From Pelagomonas calceolata (lineage: Eukaryota; Sar; Pelagophyceae; Pelagomonadales; Pelagomonadaceae): DNA of 64,000 bases. Both the position numbers and the translations under genes were made by a program. The DNA is taken from positions 1,922,001 through 1,986,000 of the forward strand of contig CAKKNE010000006.1 of NCBI GenBank assembly GCA_918797485.1, in the 5' to 3' direction. Shown here piece after piece: positions 46,501-56,645 of the stretch; within the stretch, counting starts at the first letter, position 1, and the number at the start of each line of letters is the position of its first letter. A model generated the notes under the pieces. The model was given only the letters and a program-made list of their open reading frames with translations. It searched no databases and was not told the DNA's origin.

Positions 46501-48312
46501 CCCGCTTCGCGGTCGTCAAGGACGAGTGGGAGTGCGCCGAGTACGACCGCGAGATGCGCCTCGACGCGCTGCGGCGCGAGGCCGACGACGCGGTGGCGCG
46601 GTGCTGGCGGTTCGAGGCGTGCCGCGCGGCGGCGACGCGCATCCAGGCGCGGGCGCGGGGCGTCAACGCGCGCGCGACCGCGAAGCGCGTCGCCGCGCTC
46701 CGCGTCTTCCACGCGGCGTGCGTCGTGTTGCGCGCCACGCGCCAGCTCGCCCACGCGCGGCGGGTCATGATGCGCGCGGCCGAGGCCTTCGACGGCCGCA
46801 TCGTCCTCGCGCGCGCGCTGCAGCGCGCGTGCCGTTCCGCGTCCTTCTTGATTGACCGACCTTGCTTCCAGCGGTGGTTTTCGTTAATCCGCACAATCGA
46901 CGACGGCTCACCGGCGCGTCGCGCGCAGGCTCCGCCGGCGCCTGGCGGCGCGCGGCGTCTGCGCCCTGTTCGCACAGGCGCGGTGGCGCGGCCGCGCGGG
47001 CCGGAAGGTCGCGCGCCTGGCCTGGGTCCGCGCGAACGCGGCCGCGACGTTCGCCGAGAAGTGGCGGTGCCTCGCGCACCGGCGGCGCTACGCGGTCCTG
47101 CGGCGGCGGCTCGCCGGGCGGCGGGACGCGGTCCCGCCGCGGACGATGGAGACGGTCGCGCGGCTCGTCGAGGCGGCGCGCCGCGACGCGGCCGCCGCGG
47201 CCGACGCCGGCGCGGGCCAGCGGCCGACGACGGCCGCGCGGCCCGTCTGGGTGGCGCCGGGCCTCCGGGGCGAGGCCATCGCGCGGCGGACGAGCCTCGC
47301 GGCGCTGCCCGACGCCGCCAAGGAGGGCGGCCACCCGCTGGCCGGCGCGGCCGCGGCGCTCTTCGCGCTGCACCTCCGCGCGTGGAACTGCGCGCTGCGC
47401 ACGGTCGTAGTCGTCGCCGCGCCCGTAGACACCGACCTCGCGGCGGCGCTCGGCGGCTGCCGCACGCTGCGGGAGCTGTGCCTCGTCGACGGCCGGCTCG
47501 GCCCCGAGGCCCTCGCCGCGCTCTGGGGCGCGGTCCGCGCGGCCGGGCTGCGGCTCGAGGCGGTGCGCGTCGACGACGCGCACCACCACCGGCGCCTGGC
47601 GCCGGGCGCGGCGCGGGCCGCGCGCTACGGCGACGTCGGAAGGGCGGTCGGCGCGTGCGTCGGCGACTACGTCTTCCGCCAGGTCGGCCGCCTGCGCGCC
47701 GTCGCGCTCGTGCGGGGCGGCCTCGGGGACGCCGCCGTCGAGTGGATCGGGCGCGCGCTCGCGGCCTGCGACCTCGTCGAGTTGCTTCTGGACGACAACC
47801 GCGTCGGCGACGGCGGCGCCGCGGCGCTGGCCGGCGGCCTCGCCGCCAACGGGAGCCTGCGGGTGCTGGGGCTCGCAGACAACTGCGTCACGAACGTCGG
47901 GTTGGGGGCGCTCCTGGGCGCGCTGCGGACGCGCCCGGCCGGCGGCGACGGCGGCGCGGCCCGCCTCGACCTCGCGCGCAACCACACCGACGACCGGCTC
48001 GCGCCCTGGATCTGCCAATATGCGCCCCTGCTGGCGCGGGACCCGGCCTTCTGGGGGCTGGCGCTCGAGGGCAACGCGTGGCGTCCGACGCCGCTCGCGC
48101 GTGTCTACGCGGCGCGCGACGCGGCGGCGGCGGCGGCGCGCGAGGGCGCCGTGCGCGCGCGGACGCCGCCGCCGCGGAACCGCCTGGCGACCGTCGTCGA
48201 GCGCCGGCGCCCGCCGAAGGCGGCTCCGTCGCCGCGCCAGTTCCTCCGCACGCTCGCGTCGACGAAGCGGACGCTTGTCTCTCCTTTGACGACGTCGCGC
48301 GAAAAAGAATAA
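43536..48312 (+). CDS. Large TPR-like, IQ-motif and leucine-rich-repeat protein
   Basis: Exons 43536-46828 and 46929-48312 (100-nt GT-AG intron, phase 2) join ALQRA to LRRRLAARGVCALFAQARWR, giving 1558 residues. The N-terminal third has TPR-like helix pairs (RLATHYLAAGEHALCKAHLD; AKLYGTAIEFFPRRPGYRRA), a long charged coiled coil (about 190-310) and a Pro/Ala/Glu linker with a Ser/Asp/Glu-rich stretch (SDSDYSDSSSSSSSSSESDS). The middle carries several IQ motifs (NVLQKKFWRGRVWW, VAQRFIRRVLDYR, VLQCLARRRQAAA, ATRIQARARGVNA). The C-terminus is an RNase-inhibitor-type LRR (LRELCLVDGRLGPEALAALW; LVELLLDDNRVGDGGAAALA; LRVLGLADNCVTNVGLGALL). IQ+LRR/TPR combinations are common in axonemal and centrosomal proteins; that role is inference. 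Confidence 0.78.
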
Positions 48313-48504
48313 TATATTTTGTTGATTATTACAATATATACATAGCATAGTTTGTTCAATCTCATATTAGCGTAGTTGACCCAACTCGCGACTAATTAAA
48401 AGCGTTTGCTCGCAAGTCTGCAAAGCGTTTCTCAAGTACGTCTTCCCCGTGCCGCTCGCGGCGCTCAAAACGCAGAGGTATTACTTTTCGCAGGTGAGGA
48501 AGAG

Positions 48505-49564
48505 ATGAGAGTGCTTTGCTCGCTAGCATTGATAGCATCGGCGGCCGCAGAGGGTCACGACGGCCACGACCATGGTGGAGCCTCTTATGAGCGAGTGGCC
48601 GCGTCTGAATCGACGCGCTTCAACGAGTCCTGAAGGTGCGACTACTAAGGTCACGTTCAACACACAGGTGGGGCGCCATCTTCGAGCTCCACAAGGGCGA
48701 GGACTACACCTGGCGCGCGCAGAAGGTGGACAATGCCTACGCCGATCCCATGATGAAATTGGTGGTCCACCCGGCGACGGACGGCACGATGGAGGCGCTC
48801 GAGGCGCTCGAGGGCGAGGCCGGCGAGCTCATGGAGGGCGCGTGCACGGACGTCAAGGCGGGCGAGACCATCACGCCGGGCGAGACGTGCTACAACCTCG
48901 TCTTCGACGCAGCGGCGGCCGAGACCACGTTCGTTGTCCGCCCGACGGACGACGGCCAGGAGCCCCACGACGCGTTCTTCGCGTTCTTCGCGGAGCACGT
49001 GCCCACGGAGTTCGAGAACGACATCCACTACCTCCAGGACGCCGCGGGCGCCGACGTCGAACCCTGTGCAGAAATCAAATTTCGCGGTGCATCTCCGCTT
49101 GCGGCTGAATCATAACTTCCACGCCATCGACGCGACGCCTGCTCGATGGCGTGGCGGTGTGGGTCTTACCGCACCCGACTCACTGGTTGATTTCCACACA
49201 GGTCGAACCCGTCGTCGAGGAGGGCGGCGGCGGCCACGACGGCCACGACCACGACGACCACGGGCACGGGCACGGCCCCTACGAGTGGATCGGCGTCTTC
49301 GAGCTCGCGGACGGCGAGCCCTACACGTGGACGGCGGACAAGGTGGGCGAGAAGTACGCCGACGCGACCATCTACGTCTACGTCGCGGCGACGGAGGCCG
49401 CGCACACGTTCCTCCACAAGCCGCTGTCGATCTGCATGAAGTTCGGCGTCTTCATCTGCTTCGCCATCGGCGCGGTGGCCATCGGCCTCGTGCTCCTGGA
49501 CCACGAGCACTGCTCGGGCAACGAGGGCGGCTCGGGCGACGCGCACGCGGGCCACAACCACTAG
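48505..49564 (+). CDS. Truncated ZIP relative: His-rich ectodomain with only the last ZIP membrane segment
   Basis: Exons 48505-48590, 48668-49055 and 49202-49564 (GC-AG, then GT-AG introner intron) give 278 residues. The signal peptide MRVLCSLALIASAAAEGHDG is followed by the ectodomain unit also found in the full ZIP gene to the right: AIFELHKGEDYTWRAQKVDN, TTF...FFAEHVPTEFENDIHYLQD and GADVEP. A His/Asp/Gly linker (GGHDGHDHDDHGHGHG) may bind metal. The end, YVYVAATEAAHTFLH ... FGVFICFAIGAVAIGLVLLD then HEHC ... AHAGHNH, is the C-terminal end of the ZIP transporter with the preceding membrane helices and the HNxxD and HExxxxxGD metal sites missing. It cannot transport alone in the known way; a metal sensor, chaperone or regulatory partner role is possible. 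Confidence 0.78.
48591..48667 (+). other. 77-nt GC-AG intron
   Basis: Removal joins SYE to WGAIFELHKG, matching the homologous YEWIGVF, HEWAGIF and YEWAGVF units. The donor is GCGAGTGG and the acceptor ACACACAG. The acceptor end resembles the introner end and TIR similarity is weak, so it may be an eroded introner. Confidence 0.6.
49064..49201 (+). mobile_element. Introner element 2 (138 bp), spliced as an intron
   Basis: Ends are CTGTGCAGAAATCAA and TTGATTTCCACACAG (13 of 15 complementary). It is flanked by a perfect 8-bp duplication GTCGAACC (49056-49063 and 49202-49209). The intron 49056-49201 (146 nt) uses GT from the left target copy and CAG from the element, in phase 0, restoring GADVEPVVEE. 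The interior holds the perfect hairpin CCACGCCATCGA/TCGATGGCGTGG (49119-49130, 49143-49154). The homologous DVEP sites in the neighbouring ZIP gene have no intron, so this insertion came after the duplication. Confidence 0.93.
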
Positions 49565-49625
49565 GCGCCGCTTCAACGAACACTACCCCTCTCCCTCCCC
49601 CCCCCCCCCGGACGCGACCGCAACG

Positions 49626-49857
49626 TCGCGTCCGCCTCCACGTAGTAGTCGCGGGCCGCCGGCGTAAGGCTTCCGCACGGACTCGTTGGCCAGACGCGAC
49701 AGCAACTGTCGCGTCCGCCTCCACGTAGTAGTCGCGGGCCGCCGGCGTAAGGCTTCCGCACGGACTCGTTGGCCAGACGCGACAGCAACTGTCGCGTCCG
49801 CCTCCACGTAGTAGTCGCGGGCCGTCGGCGTAAAGCTTCCGCACGGACTCGTTGGCT
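49626..49857. repeat. Three 83-bp tandem repeats between convergent ZIP genes
   Basis: The unit beginning GTCGCGTCCGCCTCCACGTA occurs three times at an 83-bp period (around 49626, 49709 and 49792), with very few differences. Each junction carries GCGACAGCAACTGTCGC, a 7-bp stem with a 3-base loop. It fills most of the 355-bp spacer between two convergent stop codons, so it could influence 3' end formation on both strands. Not coding. Confidence 0.75.
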
Positions 49858-49919
49858 GGCATGAGACTTAGGGGGAGGGGGGTCAGCGTCGGTCGCGGCG
49901 CCGCCTCGGAGAGGGGGAC

Positions 49920-52148
49920 TTAGTGGTTGTGGCCGGCGTGCGGGTCGGCCTCGCCGTCGGCGACCTTGACGCCGCAGTGCTCGTGGTCCAGGAGGATGAG
50001 GCCGATGCCGATCGCGCCGAGGGCGAAGCAGGCGACGAGCCCCATCCGCTTCGCGGGCGAGAGCCGGCCGACCTCGTGGAGAATCTCGCCCGCGGCCTCG
50101 GTGCACGCGACGTACGTGTAGACGCCCGCGGAGAAGGCGAGCAGGATGCCCTGCGTGCCCATGCCGGGCTCGAGCCAGAGGTACCACATGGCGCCGATCA
50201 TGACCGACACGCCGGACACAAAATTCACGGCGCAGGCCTGGGGCACCGTGAGGCCGCCGGGCCCGACGAGCAGGAAGAAGTCGCCGAACTCCTGGACGAG
50301 CTCGTGATAAATTGTACCCGCCGTCACGACCCAGCCCTGGCCGCTCTCGCACCGCAGGAACGAGTGGGCGATGAAGATGCCGTCGACGAAGTTGTGCCAG
50401 AAGTCGCCTGTGTGGAAATCAAAATTTTACGGCGCGTTCGTGCTGAATCTTCGCGTCGACCTCCACGCCATCGATGCGACGCCTGCTCGATGGCGTGGCG
50501 ATGCCGGTTCCTCGCCGCTCGACCGAGCCAAGACGGCCGCGTCATCGCCGAGAAATGACTTAGTGAACCCGACGCACTGGTTGATTTCCACTCAGGAAGT
50601 CGCCGAAGAAGATGTTGAAGCAGAACGCGTAGTCCGGCGCCGCCTCCTCCGCCTCGGCGACGGCCGCCTCGTCCACCCCGACGTCCTTCGCGTCGGCCGG
50701 CGTCGCCTCGGCGGCCTTGAGCGCGCTGCCCAGGCCCTTGACCTCGCGCGGGAACGCGAGCTCGGTCAGCAGCCCGAGCAGGTAGCCGCCGAGCACCGCC
50801 GTGCCCCAGCGCCAGACGACGTCGACCTCGCCGGGCCAGCGCGCGCCCACGAGGTGGCTGCCCTCGATCATCATCAGAAAAACCGCGCAGCCGAAGAGCG
50901 CGCCCGTGCCCATGGCGCTCGCGAAGGGGATGATCGCGCGCGCGCGCACGATCGCGTCCTTGAGCGCGAGCCGCGACAGCGCGCCGGCGAAGGTGCACAG
51001 CAGCACGATGAACGTCGCGAGCATCGAGTGGCGCCACGCGTAGCCCTCGTCGAAGGACAGCTCCGTCTCCGGCGGCCCGGCGGGGACCTCGAGGACCGGC
51101 TCGACGTCGTCGCCGTGGTCGTCCTTCAGGTAGTGGCTGTCGAGCTCGAACTCGATGGGGAAGTGCTGCGCGTAGAAGCCGTACTTGCCCGAGCCGCCGG
51201 TGGGCACTTCCAGGAGGTAGGTCGAGGTGTAGAGGTTCGTGTCGAAGATGAGCTTGTTGCACGTACCGAACGCGATGGGCTCGCTCGAGTGGACGTCCAC
51301 GCAGGTGTTGTTGGCGCTGAGGCGGCGGTGCCCGTGGGAGTGGCCGCCGCCGCCGCCCTCCTCGAAGAGCGGCTCCACATCAACGTCGTTGGAGTCCTGG
51401 AGGTAGTGTTTGTTGTGTTCGAATTCGATGGGCACGTGCTCCGCGAAGATGGCGACGTAGCCGTCCGCGGCCATCGTGAACGTCGTCTCCACCGCGGCGG
51501 CGTCGAAGGTCAGCTGCTTGCACGTGCCGTCGGTTGCCACGGACCCGCCGGCGGCCACCGTCGCGCACGACGCCGCCTCGAGCGCGGTCGTGGCGGCCGC
51601 CTCGGCGCCCTCGAGCGCCTTCCCGAGGTGGTCCTCGGACTCGCTCGCCGGCGTCACCGCCATCACGACGATCTTCATCGCCGGGTCGGCGTAGTCCTTC
51701 AGGTTCTCGTAGTGGGCGTCGTCGTTGGCCTTGACGGCCTCCTCGGTGTTCGCGGTCACCTCCTTGATGAAGAGCTCCATCGAGTCGTCCACGTATTTAC
51801 CGTCCGTCTTCTGCGCGATCCACGCGTACTTGTGGCCGGGCGTCAGGTCGAAAACGCCCGCCCACTCGTAGCCGGCGGCCTGCGGGGGGGTCGAGCTGAG
51901 CGAGCCCGGCGCGGGGGGACGCCGGCGCGCACCTTCTGCGCCCGCCAGGTGTAGGTCTCGCCGGCATTAAATTTAAAGATGCCTGCGTCGCGGCTGCGGT
52001 GAGGCCGGGGACGCGCGCGCGTTGGTTTGTTTCCTTTGGACGCAGGCTGTGGACCAGCCCACTCGTGCGCGGCCTCGCTGCTCACCGCGGCCGGCGCGGC
52101 CGCAGCAAGGAGGAGCGCCAGCGTGCGCGGGCAGCGTCTCGCAGGCAT
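49920..52148 (-). CDS. ZIP (SLC39, LIV-1 type) metal transporter with repeated ectodomain
   Basis: Four exons (52055-52148, 51933-51982, 50604-51879, 49920-50407) give 635 residues. The signal peptide is MPARRCPRTLALLLAAAAPA. The ectodomain has repeats ending AEHVPIEFEHNKHYLQD and AQHFPIEFELDSHYLKDDHG, and a GGGGGHSHGHRR stretch. The ZIP core has about eight helices, with the intramembrane metal-site motifs FWHNFVDGIFIAHSFL (HNxxD) and IYHELVQEFGDFFLL (HExxxxxGD), which match the LIV-1 subfamily of Zn/Fe/Mn importers. The C-terminus is LLDHEHCG ... HAGHNH, shared with the short relative on the left. Introns: 72 nt (phase 1), 53 nt (phase 0) and a 196-nt GC-AG introner intron (phase 1). Confidence 0.9.
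50408..50595 (+). mobile_element. Introner element 3 (188 bp), inserted antisense and spliced
   Basis: Plus-strand ends are CTGTGTGGAAATCAA and TTGATTTCCACTCAG (nearly perfect TIRs). It is flanked by a perfect 8-bp duplication GAAGTCGC (50400-50407 and 50596-50603). The host gene reads on the minus strand, so the target copy supplies a GC donor (GCGACTTC) and the element's other end supplies CAG. The interior hairpin CCACGCCATCGA/TCGATGGCGTGG is at 50463-50474 and 50487-50498. Compared with introners 1 and 2 this copy lies in the opposite orientation to its gene. It is the longest of the three. Confidence 0.93.
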
Positions 52149-52682
52149 TTTCGTGCAGTTTTGGCCAGTTTTGTGCGCCTAATCAGCCACCAACAATCTC
52201 AGAGTCTTAATAACAGAAATCGCTGAACCCCCCCCGCCTCTCTCGGAGCTCGGCCACGAAGCCGGATATGGCGCTACATTCGTGTTGACGGTCCGTGGAA
52301 AAAATTCGGCGCGCCCAGACTTGCTGATCCCGGGCGGCTCCTGTTTCACACACGCCGAGTCTCACGCACCGGCTCGCCGTCAAGGCACGTCGCGAGGGCT
52401 CCTCCGAGAGTTCCCGGCGGCCTCCGTGCGCGCGTCCCCATGACCCCGGACGACGCGCAGCGGAGAGCCCATAATTTTTGACGCTTAATTCATGGCGCAC
52501 GCCGGCGCGGCGCCATATGCGCGTCACACCGACGACGCATCGCTCGGGCCGACGACGCATGCAATCGCTCGGGCGGGGCTGCGTGCGTGAGGGCCCGTGA
52601 TCGACTGGAGCCGGGAGCGCACCAGACGGGGCTGCGTTGCGGGACGCCGGTCGCTCGGGCGGGGCTGCGCGGGGCGTCGTCG
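52149..52682. promoter_or_regulatory. Divergent promoter region between the ZIP and PH-ankyrin genes
   Basis: 534 bp separate the two start codons. TCGCTCGGGCGGGGCTGCG occurs twice (52565-52583 and 52651-52669), with a partial third near 52549, and CGACGACGCAT twice (52531-52541, 52550-52560). GGGCGGGGC resembles a GC-box. No TATA box is seen. Regulatory role is inferred from position and repetition only. Confidence 0.4.
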
Positions 52683-54577
52683 ATGGCGGCGCGGCGCAAG
52701 CCGCCGCGCTTCCGCGCGCGCGAGGCGGACCCGCGCCTCGCCGAGGAGGTCGCGCGGCTCCGCGCCGAGAACGAGCAGCTGCGGCGGCAGCAGGCCTACA
52801 GCGACCTGAGCGACGCGGCGTCCTCGTTCAACTCGCGGACGTCGCTGTCACGGAGCTACGACCAGGAGCTCGCGGACCTGCGCGGGTCGAACGAGCGGCT
52901 CCTCGCGGAGCAGCGGTCGCTCGCGCGGACGGTGCAGGAGCTCCGGGACGCGGCCGTCGCGACGCCGTCGCCGCCGCGGCGGCGCGACGGCGCCTGGCCG
53001 CCGCGGTCGCCGCCGCCGGATCCCTGGCCCGCGACGTCGCCCGCGTCGCCCCCGGCGTCGCCCGCGGCGCCGGCGTCGCCGTGGGACGGCGCCGGCGCGG
53101 CGGCGGGCGCCTGGGCGCGCGCGGCGTCCCCCGCCGCCGACGACGACCCGCTACTGGCCCTCGTGCCGCGCCTGATCCGCGAGGGCGGCTACCTCTGGAA
53201 GGTGCCGGCGCACCACGTCGCGACGGCCGCGCGGCGGCGCTGGTTCCGCGTGGCGCGCGCGCGCCGGGGCGACGTCGCGCTGACGTGGTGCGACCCGCGC
53301 GCGCTGCGGCGGGCGCAGCAGGGCGGCGGCCCCTTCGCGCCGCCGGCGCCGCGCGTGCGCGAGTTCGCGCTGGCGGACGCGCGCGAGCTCCGGCCGGGCC
53401 ACCAGACGTCGGCGTGGTGGAGCCAGGCGGCCGCGCGCGCGGCGCTGCCCGTCGAGGACCTGTGCTGGTCGCTCGTGGCGGGCGACGGCCGGACGCTCGA
53501 CCTCGCGGCGGAGACGGTCCAGGAGGCGCGGCTCTGGAAGGAGGCGCTCGGGGCGCTCCTGCGGGCCCTGGACGGCGGGCGCGCCGCCGCGGCGCCCGCG
53601 GCGGCGGCGGCGGCGCCGCCCGCCGTGCCGGCGGTGCTCCCGCTCGAGGCGCGGCGCCTGGCGCGGGCGGTGGGGAGCGGCGACGCGGCCGCGCTGGGCG
53701 ACGCGCTGCGGACGGTGGCGGACGTCGACGCGTGCCTCGACGAGGCGACGGGCGACACGGCCCTGCTGCTCTGCTGCCGGCGGGGCTTCGCCGCCGGCGC
53801 GGAGACGTGCCTCGCGGCCGGCGCGCGCAACGACCCGCACCCGACCTGGGGCGGCACGGCGCTCCAGCTCGCCGTCGCGCACGGCCAGACCGCCGCGGCG
53901 CGCGCGCTCCTGGCGGCCGCGGCGGCGTCGGGCGCCGACCGCGCCGTCGCGAACCACGTCGTCGTGTCCGAGGACCGGGGCGGCGCGGACCTGCGCCGGG
54001 GCGACGCGCCGCTCCACACGGCCGCGCGCGCCTGCGACGCGGCGACGGCGCAGCTCCTGCTCGAGCACCACGCGGACCCGCTCGCGCGCGACGCCGGCGG
54101 CCGGACGGCCGCGCACGTCGCCGTCGCGGCCGGGCGCGACCGGGGCCTCGACGTGCTCGCGCTGCTGCTCGACGCGGGCTTCGCCGGCGCCGTCGACGCG
54201 CGCGACGGCTCGGACCGCGGCGAGGCCGTGCTCCACGTCGCGTGCCGGAGCGGCGCGAAGCGCTGCGCGGCGCTCCTGCTGCGGTCGGCCGCCGACGCGC
54301 GCGCGCGGGACGGCGCGGGCGCGACGCCGCGCGACGTCGCCGCGCGCGCGGGCTTCGCCGACGTCGCGGACCTCGTGCTCGGCTACGAGGGCGCGGCGGC
54401 CGCGGCGGCGGCGCCGCCGCCGCGCGCGGCCGCGCCCCTCGCCGAGGAGCGGCGGCTCGGGCGCGGCGCGACCGTCGTGGCCGCGGCCGAGACGACGCCC
54501 GTCAGGCGGGGCTACGCGTCGGACTCGTCGCGCGGGTCGCGCGACGGCGACTGGCCCGCGGCCATGACGCGCGCCGC

Positions 54578-54608
<31 letters not shown>

Positions 54609-55655
54609 ACGTTCCTCTGCGACGGCGACGAGTGGCAGGAGCTCTGGTCCGAGGCCGACCAGTACGCGTACTTCCAGCACGTCGCGACGGGCCACACGCA
54701 GTGGGACGACCCGCGCCGCGGCCGGCCGCCGCCGCCGCCCGCGCCGCCGCCGCCGCCGCCGCCGCCGCAGCGCGCGTCGCGGAGCCGGTCCGCGCCCGAG
54801 GTCCTCGGGAACGCGCGGCGGCGGCCCGCGCGCGACGCGAGCCCCGGCCGCCGCGCCTTCGCGACGGGCGGGCCGCTCGTGTCGCCCGTCGACGTCGTCG
54901 CCGTCGCGCGCGGCGCGGCCGCGGCCGCGGCGGCCGCCCCGGCCCCGTCGTCGACGCGCGCCGCGCCGGCGCCGTCCTGGGACACGGTGTCGACGCTCCG
55001 CGCGTCGCCGGCGCCCGACTGGGACGAGCGCTCCGCGTCGACGGCGCGCAGCTGGGGGCCCGAGCCCCCGGCGTCGACGCGTTCCAACTTCTCGGCCCGC
55101 ACCTTCGAGTCCTCGGCCGCGTCCGACGGCGAGTTCGAGGACGTCGACATCGCGACCGACGACGGCGGCGGCGGCGGCGGCGACCCCGAGGACGAGGTCG
55201 ACGAGTTCTTCGAGGAACTCGTGGCGCCCGAGACCGGCGCGGCGGCGCCGCCGGACCTGCCCGCGGAGCTCCGGACCGAGTTCACCTTCGCCCCCGCGGA
55301 CGAGGGCGCCCCCGCGGACGACCCAGCGGTGCCGCTCGCGGACGACGGCGCGGCGGCGGCCGACCCGGCGGTGCCGGCGCCGGCGCCCGCGGACGAGGCG
55401 TCGCCCGGCACGGCGGCGGCAGACGCCGCGACCGACGCGGTCTTCGCGGCCGCCGCCGACGCCCAGCGCCTCGTCGCGGCGGCGGCGGCGCAGGTCCTGC
55501 GGACGGAGTCGCCGGCCAAGCCGCGCGCGGGCCGCCCGCCTCGACCGGAGTCGCCGGCGGCCATCGCGGCGCGCGTCGTGACCGCGAAGCGGTCGCCGGG
55601 CGCCGACGACGCCTATCCGAAGTACTCGGTCAGCGAAAAGACGTATGATCTTTGA
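52683..55655 (+). CDS. PH, ankyrin-repeat and WW-domain scaffold protein
   Basis: 990 residues from MAARRKPPRFRAREADPRLA. An N-terminal coiled coil (about 15-90, EEVARLRAENEQLRRQQAYS) is followed by a PH domain (about 160-305: EGGYLWKVP ... RRRWFRVARAR ... LWKEALGALL). Ankyrin repeats follow (about 340-580: TALLLCCRRGFAAGAETCLA; APLHTAARACDAATAQLLLE; AVLHVACRSGAKRCAALLLR). A poly-Pro stretch precedes a WW domain (about 640-675, DEWQELWSEADQYAYFQHVA then TGHTQWDDPR, with the second Trp kept). The C-terminal 300 residues are Ala/Pro/Asp-rich and likely disordered. Single exon. A membrane-associated scaffold role is inferred; partners cannot be read from the sequence. Confidence 0.82.
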
Positions 55656-55697
55656 ATTAATTTGCAGCGTATTTGTAAATTACGTAGTAGACGCAGC

Positions 55698-56087
55698 TCA
55701 CTCCGGCCGGCCGCGGTCGACGCCCTGGAGCACGTCCTCGGAGCCCTTCAGGATGCCGTCGCCCTTGAGCAGGTTGCCGAGGTTGATGAACGCGTCCGCG
55801 TACTGAGGGTCCAGTTCGCAGGCCTTGCGGTACGCCGTCTCGGCGCCGGCCTCGTCGCCGCGGATCTCCTCCAGCAGGATGCCCAGGTGGTAGTACGCGA
55901 CGGCCGACTTGGGGTCGCGCTCGATGGCCTCGAGCGCGCGCACGAGCTTACCCGCGTCCTCCTCGATCTTGCGCTCGGCGCCGAGCATCTCGCCGACGAA
56001 CGACGCCGTCGCGTCCGCGGGCCGGCCCGGCGGCGGCGGCGGCGCCGCGCCGCTGAAGGACCTGCGCGTGATTCCGCCGTTGACCAT
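55698..56087 (-). CDS. Small TPR protein
   Basis: 129 residues from MVNGGITRRSFSGAAPPPPP. Two or three helix pairs match the tetratricopeptide consensus: IERDPKSAVAYYHLGILLEE and CELDPQYADAFINLGNLLKG (W/L-G-Y-A-F-P pattern). It is short for a TPR protein; no further domain follows. TPRs mediate protein-protein contacts; the partner is unknown. It converges tail-to-tail with the PH-ankyrin gene, 42 bp apart. Confidence 0.7.
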   Translation of the reverse strand: MVNGGITRRSFSGAAPPPPPGRPADATASFVGEMLGAERKIEEDAGKLVRALEAIERDPKSAVAYYHLGILLEEIRGDEAGAETAYRKACELDPQYADAFINLGNLLKGDGILKGSEDVLQGVDRGRPE

Positions 56088-56383
56088 CAGGCGTCGACGG
56101 CTTTGTGTCGGTAGTCTAGCGTGCGTGACCGCTTAACTACTCCTCGGCTGCGGAGCCACGAGTTTTTTTTCGCAGTTTCGCAGAATTATTGACCCGGATT
56201 GTTGCCTGGAGGATGAAGATTTTCGCGAGAGTATTGACATATTGGCTTGTCGCGTGAGCGCGAGCGGTGAGGAAAAGCTCCTCTCGGGGCCACAAAAGTT
56301 AGTATAGGTAACTAGATAGAACTCGCCCGGGATAGATATATCTCTAGCGGGAAACTTCTAAGCGGCATAGACGTCCCCCAGGG

Positions 56384-56390
56384 TATAAAA
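56384..56390 (+). promoter_or_regulatory. Possible TATA box upstream of the RING gene
   Basis: GGGTATAAAACGCGGGGG is a good TATA-box match (TATAAAA) in a GC-rich setting, about 260 bp upstream of the first RING ATG. The sequence downstream is open in the RING frame. Assignment is by motif only. Confidence 0.35.
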
Positions 56391-56645
56391 CGCGGGGGCA
56401 AATTCTCCCCCGGTATCGCCTCTACTAGTATAAGCGTTCACGATACACGCCCGCCGGCGCGCCTTTCCCCGAGCGCCCGCGCCGCGGGCCTCGCGCCGCT
56501 CCCGCCGACCCGCCGCCGCCAGCCGGCCCGGCACGCGCCGAAGCGCCGGTTCGAGGACCTGGTCGACACGGGCAAGCGCTACGGCGAGGAGGCGCCGTCG
56601 GCCGGCGCGCCGCCGCGGTCGTGGCCGCGGCCGCGCCAGGGCCAG

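Noticed and set aside
42489-46754. 1421-codon minus-strand frame
   Set aside because: Antisense to the TPR-like/IQ/LRR gene and the lectin gene, low-complexity, no recognisable domain.
46829-46928. Intron of the TPR-like/IQ/LRR gene as an introner
   Set aside because: No TIRs or hairpin core; the flanking octamers GTGCCGTT and GCTCCGCC agree only in four positions.
49626-49857. Tandem 83-bp units as a CRISPR array
   Set aside because: No short repeat/unique spacer structure; the whole 83-bp unit is repeated, and the genome is eukaryotic.
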